From Algoriphagus sp. (GTDB lineage: Bacteria; Bacteroidota; Bacteroidia; Cytophagales; Cyclobacteriaceae), in contig NZ_JABXIN010000023.1 in assembly GCF_013373065.1 (NCBI RefSeq), forward strand, positions 25,339-89,338: DNA of 64,000 nucleotides. The letters run 5' to 3'. Made by a program: the position numbers and the translations under genes. This document shows, one piece after another, positions 7,322 to 15,861 of this stretch. Position 1 is the first letter of the stretch, and each line of letters begins with the position of its first letter. The notes below the pieces were generated by a model, which worked only from the letters and a program-made list of their open reading frames with translations, was not told where the DNA came from and made no database searches.

Positions 7322-9475
7322 ATGAACGAACAAATCACAAATAAGGAAATCCAGGATCATCTACCCTTCGTTTGGGAAAAAAGAAATCCTGCTCCTGAAG
7401 CAGAAATGCAGGCATTTTGGAAAAAATTACGCCATTTCTATCGAACAGGTGTATTACCGGAGGACTTTGAAAAAAGACCGGTGAGCGCAGCTTTGTATGA
7501 TTTATTGGAGGAAAATGCGACATCAGACTACCCATTCACGCTAAAAGAAAAAAATGGGAAAAGCCGTTCCATTGAGTGGAGCCCTAGTACCCCATTTCAA
7601 TTCTTAGATGATGCGGTTTCCAACCACCATCAAGGCAATCGTCGAGCCTTTACCTCCCGATTGACCGAATTAATTGCGGGCCTGAACGAGCTTTTGCAAA
7701 TCGAGGATACACAATCCGAAGAGGAATCCCTGAAAAACACTTTTGACTTTGCCGATGAGCTCATTGCCTTTGACAAAATGGTCAACCTTTTACCACGTGG
7801 TCCAAAAACCGACCTTTCCGAAAAACGACTCCTTCGACTTACGGAGGTGATTTCTACGCTTCAAAAAGGCTTAAATCATTACAAGGAAAATGAAGGCATC
7901 GTGATTTTGGAACCTCAATGGAAAGAATGGATTTCCAATGAAAACCTACTCCGGAATTCTCAGGTAATTGAATCAAAAGGAGACCTGTTTGAAGAAGGCC
8001 TGTCCATTTTTAGTCAGGAAGTAAACACCTTTGTGGATTTGATCAAGGCGTTTCGAATCGCATCGCTTGAGATTTCGGATGAATTCAAAGAAGAAATTCA
8101 TGATGAATATTTTGAGCATTTTACCTGGTATCGATTGTCCAAAGAAGAACTACTCTTATTCCACCCTATCCTGCTGATTGTAGACAAGGGATACCTATTC
8201 GAACATTTAGCTTCCTTTTCGAGGCTTTTATCCTCCAATAGGCCCATTAAGGTGATGGTTTTGAACCAAGAACTCATCACTGCTCCCGATAAGCAACTCA
8301 CTTGGGAAGATGCCTCCCGGCAATACAAGCAGGAAATTGCTTCCTTGGCTATCGCTCATCGTAATGTCTCGGTATTTCAAAGTAGCCTAGATGACCCTAA
8401 TTTTATTCAGGATGGAATCCAAAAATTCCTGAAGTCTACCTCACCTAGCATTTGCTATTTATCCATCCCTGAATCAAAAAAACTAGATGGAAAAGATCCA
8501 ATGCTCGTAATGAAGGCAGAAAATGCAGGCCGATATTTCCCTAAAATCAGCTTTGATCCAACGGTAAAGGATTCTGATGGGAAAAAATTCGATCTCTCTC
8601 AAAATATCCAAGCAAGCAAATCTTGGCCAATATATAGCCTTCTCGCAAAAGGAAGTGATGGGACTGAAGAAGAATGGGAAATGGAATTCACCTATGCAGA
8701 CTACAAGGCCATTTTTCCGGAAAAAGCCCAAGAATTGATGCTCGTGCCTGCTCAATTTGAAACCGATCATTTAGTGCCTTTGAGCAACTACTTACAACTC
8801 GAAGAAGCTGATTTGTACGGTAAAATCCCTTTTATCTGGTTAAAGGATGAACAGGGTCAATTACACCGCGGGGCCATTCCTAATGTGTGGGTGGTTTCCT
8901 GTCAGGAACGTCTGGATTTTTGGAACCAATTAAGAGAATTGGCTGGAATAGTTGGTGGTTCTGGAGATGGAAAAACCGCTACGGGCGATGGATCAATCGC
9001 AGGAGAGGAGGCTAGTCCTTCACCTGAAATTAACCGTGAGCAATTATTGAAAGACCTCCAGGAGGAAGCGATTTCAGTAGCCGCTCAACGTCTTATTTCT
9101 GTCTTATTAGATGATGAAGAATTCCACTTTGATGAGGCAGCTTTGACCGAGGAAACTCCCTTAAAAACCGAAGCCTCCGGAGAACAAGAAGAGGTTACCA
9201 CTCAAGAAGAAGTCAGTCCAAATCAAGTCGCCGGTCCTTGGGTGGAAACAGAGAATTGTACCTCCTGCAATGAGTGCGTGGATAAATACCCCAAGTTGTT
9301 CAAGTACAACAAGGATAAACAAGCCTATATAGATGATCCTTCAAAAGGAACTTTTGAAGAATTGGTCAAAGCGGCAGAAAAATGCCCCGCAGCTTGCATT
9401 CATCCTGGAATGCCTTTAAATCCCAAAGAACCAAACTTGGACAAGTTGATTAAACGAGCTGAAAAATTTAACTAA
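7322..9475 (+). CDS. KorAB-linked large protein with C-terminal 4Fe-4S ferredoxin domain
   Basis: This protein has 717 residues from the ATG at 7322, 10 bp after korB. Its C-terminus is a single-cluster ferredoxin domain with Cys646, Cys649 and Cys652 spaced CxxCxxC, then Cys688-Pro and Cys692. An acidic, Ser/Gly/Glu-rich linker precedes it (about 565-640). The middle part (about 285-395, from RPIKVMVLNQEL at 307) reads to me like a degenerate TPP-domain segment of single-chain pyruvate:ferredoxin oxidoreductase, but it lacks the GDG metal motif, so it is probably non-catalytic. Residues 1-280 are unrecognised, mostly helical and charged. Likely role: third subunit or dedicated electron carrier for KorAB. 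A longer frame from 7187 only reads through korB. Confidence 0.82.
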   Translation: MNEQITNKEIQDHLPFVWEKRNPAPEAEMQAFWKKLRHFYRTGVLPEDFEKRPVSAALYDLLEENATSDYPFTLKEKNGKSRSIEWSPSTPFQFLDDAVSNHHQGNRRAFTSRLTELIAGLNELLQIEDTQSEEESLKNTFDFADELIAFDKMVNLLPRGPKTDLSEKRLLRLTEVISTLQKGLNHYKENEGIVILEPQWKEWISNENLLRNSQVIESKGDLFEEGLSIFSQEVNTFVDLIKAFRIASLEISDEFKEEIHDEYFEHFTWYRLSKEELLLFHPILLIVDKGYLFEHLASFSRLLSSNRPIKVMVLNQELITAPDKQLTWEDASRQYKQEIASLAIAHRNVSVFQSSLDDPNFIQDGIQKFLKSTSPSICYLSIPESKKLDGKDPMLVMKAENAGRYFPKISFDPTVKDSDGKKFDLSQNIQASKSWPIYSLLAKGSDGTEEEWEMEFTYADYKAIFPEKAQELMLVPAQFETDHLVPLSNYLQLEEADLYGKIPFIWLKDEQGQLHRGAIPNVWVVSCQERLDFWNQLRELAGIVGGSGDGKTATGDGSIAGEEASPSPEINREQLLKDLQEEAISVAAQRLISVLLDDEEFHFDEAALTEETPLKTEASGEQEEVTTQEEVSPNQVAGPWVETENCTSCNECVDKYPKLFKYNKDKQAYIDDPSKGTFEELVKAAEKCPAACIHPGMPLNPKEPNLDKLIKRAEKFN

Positions 9476-9569
9476 ATGGAAGTTTGAAAATCCTGAAATT
9501 AAATTTTCCGGAAAACAGGGGAATATTCTTAGTATTTGTCGACTTAATTCGAAAACCAAAAATCCAGCA

Positions 9570-10463
9570 TCATTCAAAATCCAGATACCATTTAAAAAAC
9601 TTTTCCTGAATTTTAATCTTCTCCTTGCGAACGTAATCAAGGTACGCATTTGCCACAGGAGAGAGCTTTTTATCCTTTAGCCAAATTAGTCTCCAGTCCG
9701 TTTTAAGGGGAAGGTCGCGCTTTCGAATAATCTTTAAGGAGCCTTCAATCAATTCACTTTTAATGCCTATCAGTGGTAAGATAGAATGACCTATTCCTGC
9801 TATCACAGCTTGCTTTACAGCCTCATTGGAAGTCAATTCAATTTGTTTCCGCTTGCTTCCTTTCTTATCAAAATATTGCTCCATCACCCGGCGAGTTGCC
9901 GAACCCTCTTCCCGATAAATGAGCGTTTTATTCTTGGAATGATTTTCCGGGTTTCCTACCATGTACAATTTATTCTCTATTAAAAAAACCTCCTCTACCT
10001 CCACTTCTTCCGGAAGAACTGATACCACCGCAAAATCGAGTTCATTATTCTTAAGACTTTCTACCACTTTGGATTTGTTTGTGACATCAAGCGACAAGTC
10101 GATTCCCTTGTGTGCGTCAAGAAATCCAGTTAAGAAATACGGTATTACATACTTCCCCGTCGAAGCAACCGAAATCCGGAGTCGGCCAGTATAGATTCCC
10201 TCATATTCCTTGGTTTTATATTTTAAAGCTTCTAGCTCATCAAAGATCCGTTTGGCAATTTCGGCTACTTCATAACCGAATTCAGTTACATAGAGCTGCC
10301 TTCCAACAATTTCGGTAAGTGGAAATTTAAACTGATTTTGAAAGTTTTTTAACTGTATGGATACTGCCGGCTGAGTCATAAACAGCTCTTCAGATGCTTT
10401 GGTAATGCTCTCTGTTTCAATCACTTTTAGAAAGACCCGCAATTGGTTGATAGTGTAATTCAT
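9570..10463 (-). CDS. LysR-family regulator, CbbR-like, divergent from dabBA
   Basis: The protein has 297 residues: an N-terminal winged HTH (residues about 1-60, with TQPAVSIQLKNFQ as the recognition region) and a LysR substrate-binding domain (about 88-290). The combination of YVIPYFL..F and TSNEAVKQAVIAGIGHSILP resembles CbbR/CcmR-type regulators, which control CO2 fixation or carbon-concentrating genes. It is transcribed away from dabB with only 81 bp between the two start codons, the classical layout for a LysR activator of its neighbour. The likely ligand (2-phosphoglycolate, 2-oxoglutarate or another carbon-status metabolite) cannot be told from sequence. Confidence 0.88.
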   Translation of the reverse strand: MNYTINQLRVFLKVIETESITKASEELFMTQPAVSIQLKNFQNQFKFPLTEIVGRQLYVTEFGYEVAEIAKRIFDELEALKYKTKEYEGIYTGRLRISVASTGKYVIPYFLTGFLDAHKGIDLSLDVTNKSKVVESLKNNELDFAVVSVLPEEVEVEEVFLIENKLYMVGNPENHSKNKTLIYREEGSATRRVMEQYFDKKGSKRKQIELTSNEAVKQAVIAGIGHSILPLIGIKSELIEGSLKIIRKRDLPLKTDWRLIWLKDKKLSPVANAYLDYVRKEKIKIQEKFFKWYLDFE

Positions 10464-10508
10464 ATATTTTGTTTATGCTTTACATTATAAATATAAATAA
10501 AAATATAT
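10462..10508. promoter_or_regulatory. AT-rich imperfect dyad between LysR gene and dabB (candidate operator)
   Basis: Left arm ATATATTTTGTTTAT (10462-10476) and right arm ATAAATAAAAATATAT (10493-10508) are inverted copies with one mismatch and one inserted base, separated by 16 bp. The left arm touches the LysR start codon and the right arm ends 14 bp upstream of the dabB -7 element. It contains T-N11-A type spacings, as expected for LysR boxes, but such spacings are common in AT-rich DNA. Confidence 0.45.
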
Positions 10509-10521
10509 GACATTCTCCTGG

Positions 10522-10529
10522 TAGTTTTG
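10522..10529 (+). promoter_or_regulatory. putative dabB promoter -7 element lacking a -33 TTG
   Basis: TAGTTTTG at 10522-10529 fits the Bacteroidota -7 consensus TAnnTTTG and lies 15 bp before the dabB ATG. No TTG stands 17-23 bp upstream; the AT-rich dyad arm is there instead. That is what an activator-dependent promoter could look like. A small dyad (GTTTTG, 2 bp, CAAAAC; 10524-10537) overlaps it. Confidence 0.42.
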
Positions 10530-10544
10530 CACAAAACTCTGAGT

Positions 10545-12110
10545 ATGAATCTCTTGATCTTGAGCGTTCTATTTATCTTCCCCGCCCTACTATTTTCTCT
10601 GACAAATTTCCGATCCTTTTCCCTTCGTGCGAGCTATGTACTTCTACAAATTGGTTTGTATGTAGCCATAGGTCTCGGTCTAGGGGCTATGGTTTGGACT
10701 TATCTCAATGAAACAGTCAGTGCAAACCTTCTCCTTTTTGGAGACTTTGGTCTAACCCTTCGTTTGGATGCGCTTAGCAGCCTAATGTATACCATGATAG
10801 CAATCATCGGTTTGGTGGTGGTTCGCTACAGTAGAAACTATTTAGACGGAGAAAAAAGACATAAACATTTCATTGCCCGATTAGCGATGACAATCGCTTT
10901 TGTGCAATTATTGGTTATCTCTGGCAACCTAGCCATCCTTTTCATCTCTTGGGTAGGTACCAGCATAGGATTACACCAACTATTACTTTTCTACCCTGAT
11001 CGGAAAAAAGCCCGATTGGCGGCAAGCAAAAAGTTCCTAATTGCCCGCTTGGGTGATTTAACACTTTTGTCTGCATTTATCCTGATTTACTTACAATTTG
11101 GAACAGCCGATCTTTCAGCAATATTTGAGCAAGCCCAGAGTCTTTCCCGAAATAACCCTCCATCCAATTTGGAATTAGCAGGTATACTACTTGTAGCAAG
11201 CGCTTGCCTTAAATCAGTTCAGCTTCCCTTTCATGGCTGGCTTTTGGATGTGATGGAAACCCCTACTCCGGTATCAGCCTTATTGCATGCTGGATTACTA
11301 AACGCAGGACCATTCCTAATCCTGAGATTTTCTTTCCTAATTGAAATTAGCACCATAGCACCTCTTGTTTTGATCATAGTTGGAGGGCTCAGCGCACTCT
11401 TTGGAGCCATAGCCTCCACAACTCAACCTTCCATTAAAACCTCCTTGGCCTATTCAAGTATCGGCCATATGGGATTTTCCTTAATGGTCAGTGGTCTCGG
11501 TGTGTATTCGGCTTCGCTGCTTCACCTCGTGGCACACTCCTTTTACAAAGCACATTCCTTCCTTTCTTCAGGCAGTCTTATAGAAAAAGTACAAACGAGC
11601 GGAGCAGATAATTATAGAAGATCTCATCAATTTGGGAGAATAATCTTAGCTTTTATTACCTCCTCACTCCTCTATATTGGGGTGACAGATTTCTGGCAAA
11701 CTAATTTTGAAATGGAATTTCAAATGCTAGTCATCTCAGGAATCATATTTTTAAGCATCCTTTCCCTCCATATAAATACGTTGGATTCGAATAATGGCGT
11801 TCGATCTATCACTTTCCTACTAGTCGGCTCACTAATCGTAGTGAATTGTTTCTACTTTTTCGAGCATGCATTTGCTGTATTTCTTGGAAACCAGATACCA
11901 GCAATCCGAACTCTGGATGAACCTGTTCAGATGATGGTCCTTGGACTAATGGTTTTATTCCTACTTACGGTCTTAAGTCAATCGGTTTTTCTACAGTTCA
12001 AAAATTCATTATTCCTGAAGCGAATGGAGATCCATTTCAGAAATGGTCTGTATATCAATCATCTTATGGACCGTTTCATGAATTCATTATCCCTAAAGAC
12101 ATCAAAATAA
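10545..12110 (+). CDS. dabB: DabB, membrane (NuoL/proton-antiporter-like) subunit of the DAB inorganic-carbon pump
   Basis: This 521-residue polytopic membrane protein belongs to the NADH dehydrogenase subunit L / Mrp antiporter family. Conserved features are FISWVGTSIGLHQLLLFY, LPFHGWLLDVMETPTPVSALLHAG and LLHLVAHSFYKAHSFLSSG, with the charged residues of the proton channel. It is shorter than NuoL (about 600 residues), as DabB proteins are. With DabA next door it forms the DAB complex, which uses the cation gradient to drive unidirectional CO2 hydration and bicarbonate accumulation. I chose the ATG at 10545; an upstream TTG at 10527 would place the start within the promoter. There is a 17-bp gap to dabA. 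Confidence 0.92.
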   Translation: MNLLILSVLFIFPALLFSLTNFRSFSLRASYVLLQIGLYVAIGLGLGAMVWTYLNETVSANLLLFGDFGLTLRLDALSSLMYTMIAIIGLVVVRYSRNYLDGEKRHKHFIARLAMTIAFVQLLVISGNLAILFISWVGTSIGLHQLLLFYPDRKKARLAASKKFLIARLGDLTLLSAFILIYLQFGTADLSAIFEQAQSLSRNNPPSNLELAGILLVASACLKSVQLPFHGWLLDVMETPTPVSALLHAGLLNAGPFLILRFSFLIEISTIAPLVLIIVGGLSALFGAIASTTQPSIKTSLAYSSIGHMGFSLMVSGLGVYSASLLHLVAHSFYKAHSFLSSGSLIEKVQTSGADNYRRSHQFGRIILAFITSSLLYIGVTDFWQTNFEMEFQMLVISGIIFLSILSLHINTLDSNNGVRSITFLLVGSLIVVNCFYFFEHAFAVFLGNQIPAIRTLDEPVQMMVLGLMVLFLLTVLSQSVFLQFKNSLFLKRMEIHFRNGLYINHLMDRFMNSLSLKTSK

Positions 12111-12127
12111 TCACCTAATCGATCCCT

Positions 12128-14566
12128 ATGTCTACCTATCAGCGAGTTCTAGAAAAAACAAACAAGCGCATTGCTCCCTCCTGGCCTCTGAAAAACTTTG
12201 TAGCGGTCAATCCCTATGCAGGTTTTACAGATACTGACTACAGGGAAACGGCTCAAATCATGAGTTCAAGAGCAGGAGTCAAGATGACCATGCCGCTTTC
12301 ATTTTATCTGGATCAGCTAGAAAAGGGGGCTATTCATCGAGATGGCGTTAAAAAAGCGATCAATAAATCTGGAAAACAGGATTTTTCTGTTGACAGCTTT
12401 ATTGGAAAAGCAAAAGCATTTCAAGAGAAGGTCTCTTCTGAAAATCAGGGATATAATTTCCTTGATATTGCAACAAGACTTGATCAAACAAACTGGAAGG
12501 AACTCATGGTAGATAGGGTTTCTTTTTGGGCAGCATCACACTTCGACAAATTTGTAGGCATTTGGGGAAATAAAGATTCAGAAAAAGGTCTCTATCGTGC
12601 TTGGATACAGGAAGCCCAAATTGACCGAAGCCCTGAAATCATGGGCTTGTCAGGATTTAGATCTTCCATCAAACACCTTCCTCAAAACCCGCTGGATTTT
12701 ATTGATAACTTCCTATCTCAACTCAAACTGGACGAAGAGGAAAATGAGGCCTATCTTCATGCGCTACTACTAAACGTGCTTGGTTGGTCCTCCTATATCG
12801 CAGGGCTTGACTTCCATCATACACTTTATGATGGGAACAAATCGAATCTCACGGAGTTTCTCGCAGTTTTATTGACCTGGGAAAATTATTTTCTCAATCA
12901 TTCCAAAAACAAAGAGAAAATCAAGGCCCTTTGGTACCAACAGTGGCATTCCGGCGAACCACTCCACGCCGAAAATGAAGTTCTCAAATTATCACTCATC
13001 TTCCAGGATGCACTTGATTTTGCTTCACAAAAGGAATTGAAATCCTCTTTTAAGGTGCAAAGTGCCTTCGAAACGCAGGATGAGGTCGATGCCCAAATGG
13101 TGTTTTGTATAGATGTCCGGTCCGAAGTTTTCAGAAGAAACCTAGAAATAGTAAACCCTAAAATTGAAACGGTTGGATTTGCCGGATTTTTCGGGTTCCC
13201 GGTTAAATATGTTCCATTAGGACATGATGAAGGCAAAAATCAGTGCCCCGTTTTGATTCCTTCAAGTGCCTTGGTGAAAGAATCTTGTCCGGATGAATCC
13301 CATGCCACTAAAAAACGAGTTTCGGATCATCAAATTGGAAAGACTTGGAAAAAGTTTAAATCTGGAGCTGTTACTTCCTTTGGTTTTGTGAGCCCTATAG
13401 GTTTATCCTTTTTGCCCAAAATTTTGCTTAACTCTTTCCACTTGTCAAGACCTTTAAAGGATCCCAAAAAGGACGGAATCGGAAAATGGCTCAAAGAAGG
13501 AAAAATGCTTGATCTATCTTCTATTGATATAGCGGATAAAGTTACTATGGCCGCTTCAGCTTTGACGGGAATGGGACTTAAAGACAAGCTTGCCCGATTT
13601 GTACTAATAACCGGGCATGGTTCCTCTTCTGTGAATAACCCCCATGCTTCGGGATTGGACTGTGGTGCTTGTGGAGGACACTCTGGAGAAGTGAATGCGT
13701 TGACCGCTCAATATATCTTCAATGATCCCGAAGTCAGGAATAGGTTGAAGGAAGAAGGCATTCATATTCCTAAAGAAACAATCTTTCTGGCTTGTCTTCA
13801 CGACACTACCACCGATGATATCCACTTTATCAACGACACGAGGGTTCCCGAATCCCGCCAAAAGGAATTGGATCAGTTGAAGGAATCCATAGTGCTAGCC
13901 AGCAAACATACCCGATTCGAGCGAAAACTTCGTTTGCAAGTTGATGACAAATCGGATGATGAAATCGAAAAGCAGCTTAAAGCACGTGCACAGGATTGGG
14001 CGCAGGTCAGACCAGAATGGGGCTTAGCTGGTTGTCATTCATTTATTATCGCTCCACGAAATCGATCAAAAGGCGTAAAACTAAATGGCAAGTCTTTCCT
14101 TCATAACTACCAATGGCAAGAAGATTCTGAATTTAAAATCCTGGAATCCATCATGACAGCTCCCATGGTCGTTACGAGTTGGATTAACCTCCAATATTAC
14201 GCCAGCACGACGGATAATCAGCACTTGGGTGCAGGGAACAAAACCTTACATAACATCACATCCGGTCTTGGGGTCTTGGAAGGTTCGAGTGGAGACTTAC
14301 GCATTGGGCTTCCTATCCAATCGGTCCATAACGGTGAAAAATTTGAACACATTCCCATTCGCCTAAATGTAGTGATCGAAGCTCCGACGGCAGCCATCAT
14401 TAAAATTTTAGAAAAGCATAATCATATCCGCCAGCTATTTGATCATGAATGGATTTTCTTGCATCGAATGAACGAGTTTGGAAAAATCACCCAGACTTAT
14501 CAAAAAAACCTAGAGTGGAGTAACGAAGCAAAAGTCGAAATACCGATTGAAGCGGCCGTGCTGTAA
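12128..14566 (+). CDS. dabA: DabA (DUF2309), zinc-binding subunit of the DAB inorganic-carbon pump
   Basis: DabA has 812 residues and starts 17 bp after dabB. The beta-carbonic-anhydrase-like zinc site is complete: Cys327 and Asp329 in FCIDVRSE, His497 in GHGSSS and Cys512 in GLDCGACGGHSGE. The spacing (C-x-D, about 170 residues, H, 15 residues, C) matches the established site of Halothiobacillus DabA1 (C351, D353, H524, C539). The N-terminal ...FVAVNPYAGF motif is typical of DUF2309. The protein is peripheral on the cytoplasmic face and binds DabB. No frameshift or missing ligand is seen, so the pump should be functional. Confidence 0.96.
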   Translation: MSTYQRVLEKTNKRIAPSWPLKNFVAVNPYAGFTDTDYRETAQIMSSRAGVKMTMPLSFYLDQLEKGAIHRDGVKKAINKSGKQDFSVDSFIGKAKAFQEKVSSENQGYNFLDIATRLDQTNWKELMVDRVSFWAASHFDKFVGIWGNKDSEKGLYRAWIQEAQIDRSPEIMGLSGFRSSIKHLPQNPLDFIDNFLSQLKLDEEENEAYLHALLLNVLGWSSYIAGLDFHHTLYDGNKSNLTEFLAVLLTWENYFLNHSKNKEKIKALWYQQWHSGEPLHAENEVLKLSLIFQDALDFASQKELKSSFKVQSAFETQDEVDAQMVFCIDVRSEVFRRNLEIVNPKIETVGFAGFFGFPVKYVPLGHDEGKNQCPVLIPSSALVKESCPDESHATKKRVSDHQIGKTWKKFKSGAVTSFGFVSPIGLSFLPKILLNSFHLSRPLKDPKKDGIGKWLKEGKMLDLSSIDIADKVTMAASALTGMGLKDKLARFVLITGHGSSSVNNPHASGLDCGACGGHSGEVNALTAQYIFNDPEVRNRLKEEGIHIPKETIFLACLHDTTTDDIHFINDTRVPESRQKELDQLKESIVLASKHTRFERKLRLQVDDKSDDEIEKQLKARAQDWAQVRPEWGLAGCHSFIIAPRNRSKGVKLNGKSFLHNYQWQEDSEFKILESIMTAPMVVTSWINLQYYASTTDNQHLGAGNKTLHNITSGLGVLEGSSGDLRIGLPIQSVHNGEKFEHIPIRLNVVIEAPTAAIIKILEKHNHIRQLFDHEWIFLHRMNEFGKITQTYQKNLEWSNEAKVEIPIEAAVL

Positions 14567-14695
14567 CCTTTTATTCTTGGCGCTGGACACTCGAAGTATG
14601 CATATAGCAGGAATTGCCCAATTATCCCTTCACACTTGCTCCCTTTTCTAAGTCCGCTCCTAAACTGGGTTTGACAACAACGAGTTGAATCATCA

Positions 14696-14752
14696 ATAAA
14701 CCCAAACAGGACCATAGATAAGTTTATTAAACTGGCTGAGAAGTTTAATTAG
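14696..14752 (+). pseudogene. decayed duplicate of the ferredoxin-protein C-terminus, downstream of dabA
   Basis: The frame reads INPNRTIDKFIKLAEKFN then TAG. It aligns with the last residues of the 717-residue ferredoxin-domain protein (LNPKEPNLDKLIKRAEKFN then stop, ending at 9475). At DNA level 14711-14752 and 9434-9475 agree at roughly three quarters of positions, mostly differing at third codon positions. An in-frame TGA lies 9 codons upstream, and no Cys cluster is found before it, so only the tail remains. The LysR-dabB-dabA block thus lies between two copies of this tail. The 14567-14695 stretch before it shows nothing else I can support. Confidence 0.6.
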
Positions 14753-14857
14753 AATAATAAAAGCCCATCTTATTAATAGTATTCATTTATTATTGTTTTT
14801 CTTACAAGAAAGATAGGGTTATGAGTAATCCCATTTGATGTTGAAAAACCAAAATAA

Positions 14858-15292
14858 ATGAGCAAGAAAAATAACCTGTTTACTGATAAAGAATCCATCA
14901 AAACCATTGATCGGCTTCGGGTTATTTATTTAGGAATAGCTGTTTTTTTCTTCTTTTTGACGGAAATAGGAAGGAATATTTACAGACCCTTTATTTATTC
15001 CAATCATATTGATGATTTTGGAATAGCGGATAGTATTGGAAATTTGGGAGGGGTAATTGTTCAGATTTTTTTCACATTGGCCGTCTTAAACTCTCCGGGG
15101 AAGAAAGCTTTTCATGTGATTGGGTTTATCGTGATTGGCTATATCCTTTATGAAATTGTCCAACCCTACCTGCCACGCGGTGTCTTTGATTGGAAAGATA
15201 TTTATGGGACAGTACTAGGAGGATTACTCTCTTTGATATTATTGCTACTTATAAGGAAAACTATATCGAATCGGGTTCTTCATAAATTTTGA
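14858..15292 (+). CDS. small membrane protein, VanZ-like four-helix topology
   Basis: This 144-residue protein has four predicted membrane helices (about 25-43, 65-85, 90-110 and 122-138) and a charged N-terminus. The layout, with RPF and a GN.GG region in the first loops and a final basic tail, is like VanZ/YoaI-type small membrane proteins, but I do not recognise a diagnostic motif. It is preceded by about 105 bp of AT-rich DNA after the ferredoxin-tail remnant and followed 54 bp later by the DUF2200 gene. Function unknown. Confidence 0.7.
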   Translation: MSKKNNLFTDKESIKTIDRLRVIYLGIAVFFFFLTEIGRNIYRPFIYSNHIDDFGIADSIGNLGGVIVQIFFTLAVLNSPGKKAFHVIGFIVIGYILYEIVQPYLPRGVFDWKDIYGTVLGGLLSLILLLLIRKTISNRVLHKF

Positions 15293-15346
15293 CGAGAAAC
15301 GTTTTTTAACTTTTGAAAAATCAGTTTAATCCTTCAACAACGAAGC

Positions 15347-15706
15347 ATGAATGTAACTCCTGAACATAACGAGCGAATAGCAAAAATGAAATTTGGTTCA
15401 GTATATCCCCACTACCTCACGAAAATTGAGAAAAAGGGAAGGACCAAAGAAGAACTTCTTCAAGTAATTGAATGGCTGACTGGGTTTGACGAGGGAAAAT
15501 TGAATGAGCTTATTCAAAAGCAGGCAACATTTGAAACATTTTTTCAAAAGGCAAACTTGAACCCAAATGCTGGATTAATTACGGGAATGATCTGTGGCTA
15601 TCGAATTGAAGAAATTGATAACTCCCTGACCAGACAAGTCCGGTATTTGGATAAGCTGGTGGATGAATTAGCGAAAGGAAGAAAAATGGAAAAGATCTTA
15701 AGATAG
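15347..15706 (+). CDS. DUF2200 family protein
   Basis: The 119-residue protein is recognisable throughout as DUF2200: RIAKMKFGSVYPHYLTKIEKKGRT near the start, EWLTGFDE, then a C-terminal block ending LVDELAKGRKMEKILR. The family is a compact cytosolic protein often seen beside small DNA-binding or stress genes; its biochemical role is unknown. It is very highly conserved, unlike its neighbours, so it may be of different ancestry. The start at 15347 gives the usual length. Confidence 0.9.
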   Translation: MNVTPEHNERIAKMKFGSVYPHYLTKIEKKGRTKEELLQVIEWLTGFDEGKLNELIQKQATFETFFQKANLNPNAGLITGMICGYRIEEIDNSLTRQVRYLDKLVDELAKGRKMEKILR

Positions 15707-15861
15707 GAGTAAGATTTTTGGTGTACGATATTTAATTAGACTTTTTTAATCAATTTTTGTATTTTCAAAGGAATTGATTTCGAACTACTTAAATGCGGCT
15801 TTTGGAGAACAGTCAGTTTTATTCTTTAGCTCATTAGATTTTTAACTTAACTCAAGCAAAT

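Noticed and set aside
7791..7802. ACCACGTGGT in the Kor-linked protein gene as a third parS site
   Set aside because: Only the central ten bases are symmetric. The flanks do not match the GTTC...GAAC part of the parS sites at 52.7 kb.
14500..14715. A 71-residue minus-strand ORF overlapping the dabA end
   Set aside because: No start context, and the composition looks random. It overlaps the ferredoxin-tail relic on the other strand.
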